NCBI GenBank assembly: GCA_963784995.1
Contig: CAWATZ010000023.1
Coordinates: 43,146-107,145 of the forward strand
DNA from: CAWATZ01 sp963784995
GTDB taxonomy: Bacteria; Planctomycetota; Planctomycetia; Gemmatales; Gemmataceae
Direction of reading: 5' to 3'
Length of the DNA: 64,000 nucleotides
Positions 19,280-26,986 of the stretch are shown here, in pieces (the stretch's first letter is position 1; each line of letters opens with the position of its first letter). The notes beneath the pieces were generated by a model, which worked only from the letters and a program-made list of their open reading frames with translations, was not told where the DNA came from and ran no database searches. Made by a program: the position numbers and the translations under genes.

Positions 19280-20873
19280 ATGCAACCGATGACGTACCGT
19301 ATCTGGGCTGTTCCCTTGCTGGCTCTGCTTGTCACCTTGTCACCCTGTCACCCTGTCACCTTGTCATCTTCCGGCGAGGAAGCGATCGACCTGAAGCCGC
19401 CGCCGCTGGAGGCGGGGGACCTGCGCTTCCCGATCAACCTGGGGACCGCCCTGCGCCTGGCCGACGCCCGGCCGCTGCTCATTGCCTCCGCCCAGGCCAG
19501 CGCCTGGAAGGCCGAGGCCGACCTCCAGAAGGCCAAGGTCCTCTGGGTTCCCGCCCTCAACCTCGGCTTCGATTACATCCGCCACGACGGCTACGGCCCG
19601 GACGTGGGCCGGGGCATCAACGTCCCGCAAGGCTTCAATGCCCTGGGGCAGCCCGACCCGGGCAGTTTCGGCAAGCCCCTCAACCAGAACATCAACTTCT
19701 TCTACGCCGGTGGCGCCCTCTTCCTGATGGAGTACACCACCAACATCTTCTTCGAGCCCCTGGCCGCACAGCAGAACCTGAAGGCCGCCCAGTATGAGAT
19801 CCAGGCCGCCAAGAATGACGCCCTGCTCATGACGGCCAAGGCCTACTTCGAGGTCCACAAACATCGCGGGCAGTACGCCGGCGCCCTCTACACCGTCGAG
19901 CGGGGGCAGAAGCTGGTCGAGACGGTGAAGGCCCTCAGCAAGGACCTCGTCCCCGGCGTCGAGGTGGACCGGGTGCGGACCCTGGTGGCCTCCCTCGAGC
20001 AGGACGCCGCCGACGCCCGGCGCAAATGGAGGCGCGCCAGCGCCGACCTGACCCAGGTGCTGCGGCTGGACCCGCGGGCGGTGGTCGAGCCGCTGGAGCA
20101 CGACCACCTGCAGATCACCCTGATCGACCCCGGCCGCTGTCTGGACGACCTCATCCCCATCGGCCTCACCAACCGCCCCGAACTGGCCGCGCACCAGGCG
20201 CTGATCCAGGCGGTCCTGGTACACATCCGCCAGGAGAAGTTGCGCCCCTTCCTCCCGGTCGTCGAACTCAATGGCTTCCAGTCGCCCTACGAGCAAATCC
20301 AGGCGGGGGTCCTCGGCATCGGCAACGGCGGCAAGATGAACCTGTGGTCCGCGCGACGACATCAGCCCCCAGCTCCTCTGGCAGGTTGAATCCCTGGGCC
20401 TGGGGAACCTGGCGCGGGTCAAGGAGCAGCGTGGCGAGCAGTCGCGGGCCCTCGCCGAGCTGATGCAGGTCCAGGACGACGTGGCGGCCGAAATCACGAT
20501 GGCCCAGGCGCGGCTGCAATCGGCGGCGGCCCGCGTCCTCCAGGCCGAGCGCGAGGTTCGCGCGGCCCTCGTCAATTACAACGGCGCTGCCGAGGGTCTG
20601 AAGCAGACCGAGCGGTTCGGCAACGTCCTGATCCAGCTTTTCCGCCCCCAGGAAGTGGTCGCCAGCCTCCAGTTGCTGAAGGTGGCCCTCGACCACTACT
20701 TCGCCACGGTCGCCCAGTACAACACCGCGCAGTTCTTCCTGTTCCACGCGCTGGGTTATCCCGCCCAGGAAATCGCCTGCTTCCGGACGCCCGGCGAGAT
20801 TCTGCCGGTGGAGACGGAAAGGCCGGGTTACCTGCCCCCGGTGGGCACGGGGCCGCCCCCTCCAACCCGCTAA
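19280..20873 (+). CDS. TolC-like outer-membrane efflux protein, paralogue 2 (one frameshift)
   Basis: About 530 residues, colinear with its neighbours. ATG 19280 follows AAGGAGGAG. The hydrophobic signal segment is LLALLVTLSPCHPVTLSS, encoded by the inverted TGACAAGG repeat, so the export signal is partly built from repeat DNA. The mature part starts at DLKPPPLEAGDLRFPINLGT. Near 20350 (TGGTCCGCGCGAC) the frame changes; the downstream frame continues with DDISPQLLWQ through LVNYNGAAEGLKQTERFGN to the end at 20873. Paralogues 1 and 3 are intact here, so a small indel is likely. Confidence 0.8.
19329..19369 (-). repeat. TGACAAGG octamer repeat, inverted copy inside coding sequence
   Basis: The plus strand shows alternating TTGTCACC and CTGTCACC units, the reverse complement of the repeat at 19231. 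It lies within the signal-peptide codons of paralogue 2. Paired arms could form a large hairpin over the start region. Confidence 0.8.
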
Positions 20874-20896
20874 GGCGAGCGGCAGCACGAAAGATC

Positions 20897-20951
20897 CCCG
20901 TAGCCGCAGGCTTTAGCCTGCGCGGCGCAGGCTAAAGCCTGCGGCTACGGG
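20897..20951. repeat. perfect palindrome, GTAGCCGCAGGCTTTAGCCT type
   Basis: Two 25-nt arms are reverse complements around a short centre; the core GCAGGCTTTAGCCTGCG is itself palindromic. Elements with this core are widespread in intergenic DNA of planctomycetes and Chloroflexi (from memory). It lies between two same-strand efflux genes, so it is not a terminator of convergent genes. Confidence 0.8.
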
Positions 20952-20978
20952 CAATCGGAAGGAAAGGAGTCCTGCCCG

Positions 20979-22694
20979 ATGGAAAGCAAGCGATTCCGGA
21001 TAATCTTCATGCTCCTGCTGTGTACTGGGGAACCGTTGGCCGCTCGCGCACAGCCCATGACCCTGCCGGCGGCGGGGCCGGCGCTGCCGAGCCAGAAAGC
21101 ACCGCTGGAACAGCCGCCGTCCCTGGATGGAGAGATCGTGGATCTGAAGCCGCCGCCGCTGGAGGCGGGGGATGAGCGCTTCCCGATCAACCTGGCGGCC
21201 GCACTGCGCCTGGCCGACGCCCGGCCGCTGCTCATTGCCGCTGCCCAGGCCAGCGCCTGGAGGGCCGAGGCCGACCTCCAGAAGGCCAACGTCCTCTGGA
21301 TCCCCACCCTCAACCTCGGCGCCGATTACATCCGCCACGACGGCTACGGCCCGGATTTGAACCGGGCCGTCAACGTCCCGCAGGGCGTCAACGCCCTGGG
21401 GCAGCCCGACCCGGGCAGTTTCGGCAAGCCCCTCAACCAGAACATCAACTACCTTTACTCCGGCGGCGGCTTGACCATGTCGCCCGACACTCCCAACTAT
21501 TTCGTGAATTCCCAGCTGGGCGCGCCCCTGCTCCCCTCGCCGCAGGCGCTGGCCCTCACGGAGATCATCTTCCAGCCCCTGTACCAGCGGCAGCGGTTGA
21601 AGGCCCAGCGCTGGGACATCCAGCACGGCAACAACGAGGCCCTGCGCGACACCGCCCGGGCCTACTTCGAGGTCCACCGCTCCCGGGGGCAGTATGCCGG
21701 CGCCCTCTACACCGTCGAGCAGGGCCGCCGGCTGGTCGAGGCGATCAAGAACCTGAGCCGGGACCTGGTTCCGGGAGTCGAGGTCGATCGGGCCAAGAAC
21801 ATCCTGGCCGACCTGGAGCAGCAAGCCGCCTCCGCTCGCCAGTCCTGGCGCCGCGCCAGCGCCGACCTGACGCGGGTGCTGCGGCTGGACCCGCGGGCGG
21901 TGGTCGAACCGCTGGAGCACGACCACCTGCAGATCACCCTGATCGACCCCGGCCGCTGTCTGGACGACCTCATTCCCATCGGCCTCACCAACCGCCCCGA
22001 ACTGGCCGCGCACCAGGCGCTGGTGCAGGCGACCCTGGTGGCCATCCGACGAGAGAAGCTGCGTCCCTTCCTCCCCTCCCTCCTGCTCAACGGCTTCCAG
22101 ACGCCCGACGAATTGCTCGAAGTCGGCGGCTACGGGGAGGGCAGCGGCGGCAAGCTGAACCAGTGGAGCTCCCGCGACGACATCAGTCCCCAGGTCCTGT
22201 GGCAGGCCGAGGGCCTGGGGCTGGGGAACCTGGCGCGGATCAAGCAGCAGCGGGCCGGGGCGTCGCAGGCCCTTGTCCAGCTGTTCATGGTCCAGGACGG
22301 GGTGGCCGGGGACGTGACCCGGGCCCAGGCCGACCTCCAGGCGGCGGCGGTCCGCGTCGTGCAAGCCGAGAAGGAGTTGCGGTCGGCCCTCATCAACTAC
22401 CGGGGCAACCTGGAGGGCCTCAAGCAGACGCAGCGGTTCGGCAACGTCCTCAACGAGATCTTCCGGCCGCAGGAAGTGACCTTCGCGCTGCAGCTCTTGA
22501 AGAGAGGCTTCGACCATTACTTCGGCACGATCGCCGAGTACAACGTCGCCCAGTTCGAGCTGTTCTACGCCCTGGGCTTCCCCGCCCATGAGCTTATCTG
22601 CGTCCGGCCTCCCGGGGAACCCCTGCCGGTGGAGACGTCGCGGCCGGGCTACCTGCCCGCGGTGGGCACGGGACCGCCGCCGGCCACAAGGTAG
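20979..22694 (+). CDS. TolC-like outer-membrane efflux protein, paralogue 3
   Basis: A 571-residue OEP paralogue with signal peptide (IIFMLLLCTGEPLAARAQP) and the shared blocks PLEAGDERFPINLAAALRLA, DLVPGVEVDRAKNILADLEQ and DHLQITLIDPGRCLDDLIP. It carries an extra ~20-residue insertion near residue 165 (SPDTPNYFVNSQLGAPLLPS) missing from the other two. ATG 20979 is preceded by GGAAAGGAG. The stop codon is the first base of a MITE-like repeat. A ~430-bp internal piece of this gene is duplicated at 26523-26951. Confidence 0.85.
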   Translation: MESKRFRIIFMLLLCTGEPLAARAQPMTLPAAGPALPSQKAPLEQPPSLDGEIVDLKPPPLEAGDERFPINLAAALRLADARPLLIAAAQASAWRAEADLQKANVLWIPTLNLGADYIRHDGYGPDLNRAVNVPQGVNALGQPDPGSFGKPLNQNINYLYSGGGLTMSPDTPNYFVNSQLGAPLLPSPQALALTEIIFQPLYQRQRLKAQRWDIQHGNNEALRDTARAYFEVHRSRGQYAGALYTVEQGRRLVEAIKNLSRDLVPGVEVDRAKNILADLEQQAASARQSWRRASADLTRVLRLDPRAVVEPLEHDHLQITLIDPGRCLDDLIPIGLTNRPELAAHQALVQATLVAIRREKLRPFLPSLLLNGFQTPDELLEVGGYGEGSGGKLNQWSSRDDISPQVLWQAEGLGLGNLARIKQQRAGASQALVQLFMVQDGVAGDVTRAQADLQAAAVRVVQAEKELRSALINYRGNLEGLKQTQRFGNVLNEIFRPQEVTFALQLLKRGFDHYFGTIAEYNVAQFELFYALGFPAHELICVRPPGEPLPVETSRPGYLPAVGTGPPPATR

Positions 22695-22958
22695 TTGTCA
22701 GTTGTCAGAAAAGAAGAGGCTTTAGCAAAGTGAGTACAGTGCCCAGGCCGGAGGCACTCCGCTGACCTGCGGTTTCTGTGCAAGTTGCTGTGCAAATCGG
22801 CCACCCCTCCCCGGCACAGAAACCGACCCAGCCGCGTCGATACCCTGGAAACGCTTCCTGCTGCACACTCCCTTGCCGACCCTCTGCACTAACTTTGCTA
22901 AAGTCTCGAAAAGAACCAGGCTTTCTTTTCTGACAACTGACAACTGACAACTGACAAC
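22694..22958. mobile_element. MITE-like element with ~38-nt terminal inverted repeats
   Basis: The left end (GTTGTCAGTTGTCAGAAAAG, then GAGGCTTTAGCAAAGT) is matched at the right end by ACTTTGCTAAAGTCTC and CTTTTCTGACAACTGACAAC. The right end has extra TGACAAC units. The ~190-bp interior encodes nothing recognisable. The left tip overlaps the stop codon of paralogue 3. Confidence 0.65.
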
Positions 22959-22973
22959 TACTGACGCTGGCGC

Positions 22974-23241
22974 TCACGTGTCGTCTTCCATCGCCAGCGA
23001 TGACTTGGCGGGCAGTGACTCGAGCACCTGCTGCCACCTGGCCACCTGGTCGTTCTTGTCCCAGGCCTTGCAGAGTTGCACCAACCGGCTCGCCGCCCGG
23101 GTCAAGCTGACCCTGCCCTCGAGCGGGAGTTTCGCCTCGCGTTGCTTCAGGCCCTCATAAGCCGACAGCAGCAGCGGCTGGGCGGGGGGGTATTGCTGTT
23201 GCCGCAGCAGGGCTTCGCCCAGCAGCGACCGCGTGTCGAAC
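22974..23241 (-). pseudogene. C-terminal remnant of a planctomycete kinase/TPR protein
   Basis: The minus strand reads FDTRSLLGEALLRQQQYPPA, then PLLLSAYEGLKQREAKLPLE, LVQLCKAWDKNDQVARWQQV and a stop at 22974. This is the typical C-terminus of Gemmataceae serine/threonine kinases with TPR tails. The fragment begins exactly at TTCGAC, the presumed crossover point of the adjacent attC-like site, so it was probably cut by integron-type recombination rather than random decay. Confidence 0.65.
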
Positions 23242-23331
23242 GCACCAGTTCACCTGCTGCTGCGGCTGGTGAGACTTTGAAGTCTGATTTCAAGTAATGC
23301 CGCCGCAGTCAGGTGCAACTTCTGGTTCGGC
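23235..23331 (-). repeat. attC-like site A (97 bp)
   Basis: On the minus strand the site runs from GCCGAAC to GTTCGAC, 97 nt. Inner arms CACCTGaCTGCGGC and GCCGCAGcagCAGGTG pair with an extrahelical A in the first arm, as in integron attC sites. The next two junctions have sites of the same length with the same bulge. Confidence 0.65.
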
Positions 23332-23895
23332 GCACCCGCTGTTCCACTCGACCACCTCGCTCCAGAAGCGAATCCGCCTCACTTCGTCGCACAGTGGCAG
23401 TTCCCACTCCTCGCCACTCAGGATTCGGCGGAGATACTCCCCGAGGTTGCGACCGCCGTAGATGATATCTGCTTGGTAGACCGACAACGCCGGATTGCCG
23501 GCCAGTTCCGGCTCCGCAGGGAGGTACACGTGCTGGCAGATCGGAATCAGCTTTGGTGCCTCCCGAACGCGCTCTCGCATCACCGCAACAGCCTGATCCA
23601 CGTCGCCGGGCCTTGGTCCCCACGCCGGCCACCAGAACACATTGTGTCGGATGTCAAACTCGAAGCCCTCGACCGGCCAGCCGAGACTGTCTGCAATATA
23701 CGCCGAGTGCGGCACTCGCCAGTCCGGCCAGCGAGCCCCACTTATCGGCAGCGCGGTGCGGAGGAACGAGCGCAGGTCCGGCGGGAAGTGGCACCCGACC
23801 CGCTCCTCCGCTGCCGACAACTCGGACTCGGACAGACCGGGTGCGAACTCGACGCCGCGGTTGGCCAAGAGCGTCAGTTCGCGAGACCAATCCAT
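23290..23895 (-). CDS. SMI1/KNR4 (SUKH) family protein, gene cassette 1
   Basis: A 201-residue soluble protein with the SUKH pattern: LSESELSAAEERVGCHFPPD, LRSFLRTALPISG and the WPDWR region. SUKH proteins are often immunity proteins against polymorphic toxins or parts of signalling scaffolds. ATG 23895 is 19 nt inside the cassette boundary. The last residues (EVAPDCGGIT) are encoded by the attC-like site itself. No toxin gene is adjacent, as is usual for orphan cassettes. Confidence 0.75.
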   Translation of the reverse strand: MDWSRELTLLANRGVEFAPGLSESELSAAEERVGCHFPPDLRSFLRTALPISGARWPDWRVPHSAYIADSLGWPVEGFEFDIRHNVFWWPAWGPRPGDVDQAVAVMRERVREAPKLIPICQHVYLPAEPELAGNPALSVYQADIIYGGRNLGEYLRRILSGEEWELPLCDEVRRIRFWSEVVEWNSGCAEPEVAPDCGGIT

Positions 23896-23913
23896 TGAGG
23901 CTCCGTTTCCACC

Positions 23914-24010
23914 ACCGAACGCACAAGCTAACTTGCCGGGGCCGCTGCAAAGACTACATGCCGCGCGAAACCGAAATGCGGCCCCGGTCAAGTTGAGCGA
24001 CTGGTTAGCC
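23914..24010 (-). repeat. attC-like site B (97 bp)
   Basis: On the minus strand the site runs from GGCTAAC to GTTCGGT, 97 nt. Inner arms CAACTTGaCCGGGGCCGC and GCGGCCCCGGCAAGTT pair perfectly apart from one extrahelical A. Its outer box GGCTAAC predicts a cassette starting TTAGCC, which is exactly what stands at site C. Confidence 0.7.
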
Positions 24011-24015
24011 GCGGC

Positions 24016-24270
24016 CTAGGGGCGACGGCACCTTGGTCCACCGCGTTTGGTGCGGTGCTCCAGAATAATGTACTGAGTTAGTCCCTGTGCGCGGAGTTCG
24101 GCCTCTATCTCGGAAAGCCAAGAAGAAATCAACAAGTGTTGTTTGTTGCCTGTTCCTAGCGGACCCGGGTGCGATCTCGAAATCCCCGATGGAATATGCG
24201 TAAGACGGAGGAAATCACCCCCGTGTGACGCACGGCCTCTCTCCATCTGGATATCTTCGTCCCTGAGCAT
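24016..24270 (-). CDS. small hypothetical protein, gene cassette 2 (distal)
   Basis: 84 residues, no recognised family: GDFLRLTHIPSGISRSHPGP, then KQHLLISSWLSEIEAELRAQ and a basic tail. It ends 6 nt before attC-like site B, the expected position for a cassette gene, and is on the same strand as its neighbours. Coding status rests on context more than on homology. Confidence 0.5.
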   Translation of the reverse strand: MLRDEDIQMERGRASHGGDFLRLTHIPSGISRSHPGPLGTGNKQHLLISSWLSEIEAELRAQGLTQYIILEHRTKRGGPRCRRP

Positions 24271-24289
24271 AGCGTCCTCTCGCTTGCGC

Positions 24290-24562
24290 TTACTCGCGGA
24301 TTGCGACGGCCCCGGACTCCAGGTCGACTGCCACGAACAACTCGCCGCCGTCCATCACGCCGCCGTCGGGCGGGTCGAATGCAAAAACGACGACCCAGGC
24401 GACTGGGTGTTTGGAGTTGCGGGACTGTGACACCGTCGTGTCTGGATGAGTGCCCCGCAGCTGGACGCCAGCAAAGTTCGGCAGCCCGGATACGAATTCC
24501 GATGCCCGCCGCGCCGCCTCGTGCTGTGCCTGCTCCCGTGTGAAGCGAAGGCGTCCCATCAT
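24290..24562 (-). CDS. small hypothetical protein, gene cassette 2 (proximal)
   Basis: 90 residues, soluble: helix QAQHEAARRASEFVSGLPNF followed by strands (VAWVVVFAFDPPDGGVMDGG, ELFVAVDLESGAVAIRE). It resembles small single-domain proteins typical of cassette arrays; no function is inferred. The ATG at 24562 is 16 nt inside the cassette boundary at site C and 19 nt separate its stop from the next frame, so both small genes appear to ride one cassette. Confidence 0.6.
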   Translation of the reverse strand: MMGRLRFTREQAQHEAARRASEFVSGLPNFAGVQLRGTHPDTTVSQSRNSKHPVAWVVVFAFDPPDGGVMDGGELFVAVDLESGAVAIRE

Positions 24563-24577
24563 AATAGACCCTCTGGC

Positions 24578-24674
24578 GGCTAACGGCCAAGCTCACCTGC
24601 CGGCGGGGCTGGGTGAGCTACACTGTCCAGAACCGCTACATGCCCCGCCGGTCAGGTGCAGCGCCTGATTCGGC
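24578..24674 (-). repeat. attC-like site C (97 bp)
   Basis: On the minus strand the site runs from GCCGAAT to GTTAGCC, 97 nt. Inner arms CACCTGaCCGGCGGGGC and GCCCCGCCGGCAGGTG pair with one extrahelical A at the same place as in sites A and B. Confidence 0.7.
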
Positions 24675-25121
24675 CTGCACGTCGGGCACGAAGCGGCACA
24701 CGACATCCCCGTAAGGGCCCAGCGGCCTCAGTCGGTTTGAACCGACGACCTCTACCTCCCAAAATAGCTCGTCGCCCGACTCCTCGTCCCAGGTCGTCAG
24801 CACCAAGGCATCGTCAAGCCGCCCCACCACCTCGTCATATTGATCGTGAAGCGGCGCGTTGGCCTGGCGGGTGTAGCGACCGCATCGGTATCTCCAGCCG
24901 CCGCCCGTGGCGTTCCGTCGGCAGTGCCCGCGTGGATACCGCTGTCGGATCGCGTCCACCTCGATCGCGGCCAAGTACGCCGGGAAGTCGAAGTCTGGGT
25001 CGAAGCTGTCCTGGAACGCCCAGAACCCGTCCGGGTAGAACCGGAGGAACAGGTAGTTCTCGACGTACGTGGGGCCGCCCCGGTAGTAGCCCTCCAGCAG
25101 CAGTACAGGCGGGTCACTCAT
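24636..25121 (-). CDS. hypothetical protein, gene cassette 3
   Basis: A 161-residue soluble protein rich in aromatic and acidic residues (YVENYLFLRFYPDGFWAFQD, SFDPDFDFPAYLAAIEVDAI, DELFWEVEVVGSNRLRPLGP). No family recognised. ATG 25121 has GGAGGTG six bases upstream. The C-terminus runs into attC-like site C. The expected upstream site (right of 25150) is missing; instead a group II intron remnant begins, so this cassette was cut on its 5' side. Confidence 0.65.
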   Translation of the reverse strand: MSDPPVLLLEGYYRGGPTYVENYLFLRFYPDGFWAFQDSFDPDFDFPAYLAAIEVDAIRQRYPRGHCRRNATGGGWRYRCGRYTRQANAPLHDQYDEVVGRLDDALVLTTWDEESGDELFWEVEVVGSNRLRPLGPYGDVVCRFVPDVQAESGAAPDRRGM

Positions 25122-25159
25122 CCCGCACACCTCCGGTGGGTAGGGATAGGTAGGATCTC

Positions 25160-25899
<740 letters not shown>

Positions 25900-25923
25900 C
25901 CGAACGGGTGAGTAGCCTTCCGG

Positions 25924-26058
25924 CCGGTCTGCATAGCACGCCCGGTCAGCATATCCCAGTCCGGTCAGCATAGCGTCGCGCCTGTCAGCATATCAGGCCT
26001 TGCCCGTCAGCATAGCAAGACGCCTGTCAGCATATTCCGGGGTGCCGGTCAGCCTAGC
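25924..26058. repeat. degenerate tandem array, seven ~20-nt units
   Basis: The core GTCAGCATA(G/T)C, usually preceded by CCG or CCT, recurs with starts at 25927, 25945, 25964, 25984, 26006, 26026 and 26048 (spacing 18-22 nt). Units diverge between cores. It abuts the 5' end of the group II intron remnant. Spacing is not a multiple of three, so it is not a protein repeat. Confidence 0.7.
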
Positions 26059-26299
26059 ACGCCTTCACTCTATCCGGTCCATCTGCCACCTGCAAGAAAA
26101 TCCCGAAAAGCCCAGCCGACTACGTCCGAGACAGCCCGACAGGTTGGCAGGCAAGGGACCACAGACAGGCAAGGGCGTTGATCCGAGTGGCAAGGGCGCG
26201 CTCTGACCTGTCCGCCAGGCCGCAACCAGCTGGCAGGCTGCCTCCTCACTGGCAGGCAGGTCGAGGGCCGGTTGAGGTTGTCCCGCAGCCCCCCAACAC

Positions 26300-26522
26300 C
26301 CAGGAAGGTCAGGGGATTTCCTTGACCGGCAAGACCACTCCCTGCTGGTGAGCCGCGACCCAGAGCCGGCCGGGGTAAACCGCAGCGCGATCCCATCCGT
26401 CACCACCGGCTGGGCCGGTCGGCTGGGCTTGCGTGTCTGGAGGTCCCAGGTCCACACTTCCCACTCCAGCTTGTTCAGGGACCGTCTGGTGCTGGCGGAG
26501 GCCAGCGTCCGGCCGTCGGCCG
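26300..26522 (-). pseudogene. WD40-repeat protein remnant
   Basis: The minus strand reads WCSADGRTLASASTRRSLNK, then EWEVWTWDLQTRKP and GIALRFTPAGSGSRL, the pattern of WD40 blades in planctomycete kinase/WD40 proteins. No start, kinase domain or complete blade set remains. It may be the upstream half of the gene whose end survives at 22974-23241, with the cassette block inserted between (inference; fold types differ, so they could be two genes). Confidence 0.5.
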
Positions 26523-26951
26523 AGCACCAGCGCCTGGTGCAGGCGACCCTGGTGGCCATCCGACGGGAGAAGCTGCGTCCCTTCCTCCCCTCCCTCCTGC
26601 TCAACGGCTTCCAGACGCCCGACGAATTGCTCGAAGTCGGCGGCTATGGGGAGGGCAGCGGCGGCAAGCTGAACCAGTGGAGTTCTCGTGACGACATCAG
26701 TCCCCAGGTCCTGTGGCAGGCCGAGGGCCTGGGGCTGGGGAACCTGGCGCGGATCAAGCAGCAGCGGGCCGGGGCGTCGCAGGCCCTTGTCCGGCTGTTC
26801 ATGGTCCAGGACGGGGTGGCCGGGGACGTGACCCGGGCCCAGGCCGACGTCCAGGCGGCGGTCCGTGTCGTGCAGGCCGAGAAAGAGTTGCGGTCGGCCC
26901 TCATCAACTACCGGGGCAACCTGGAGGGCCTCAAGCAGACGCAGCGGGTCG
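26523..26951 (+). pseudogene. partial duplicate of TolC paralogue 3
   Basis: About 430 bp almost identical to 22012-22440 within paralogue 3 (from CACCAG...CTGGTGCAGG to GCAGACGCAGCGG), with a few substitutions and one 3-nt gap. Both ends are abrupt: WD40 debris on the left, TGACAACTGTCAACTG-type repeats on the right. The near identity points to a recent duplication that bracketed the accessory block. Confidence 0.85.
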
Positions 26952-26986
26952 GCACTGACAACTGTCAACTGTCAACTGCGATTGAA

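Noticed and set aside
22978..23160. A plus-strand 60-residue gene next to the MITE-like element
   Set aside because: The opposite strand encodes the recognisable kinase/TPR C-terminus.
24016..24562. A fourth attC-like site between the two small genes of cassette 2
   Set aside because: Only 19 nt separate the frames and no paired arms are visible.
25924..26058. A CRISPR array in the GTCAGCATA repeats
   Set aside because: Units are only 18-22 nt apart with cores of ~11 nt and degenerate spacers; CRISPR repeats are longer, nearly identical and regularly spaced, and the only cas genes are 35 kb away.
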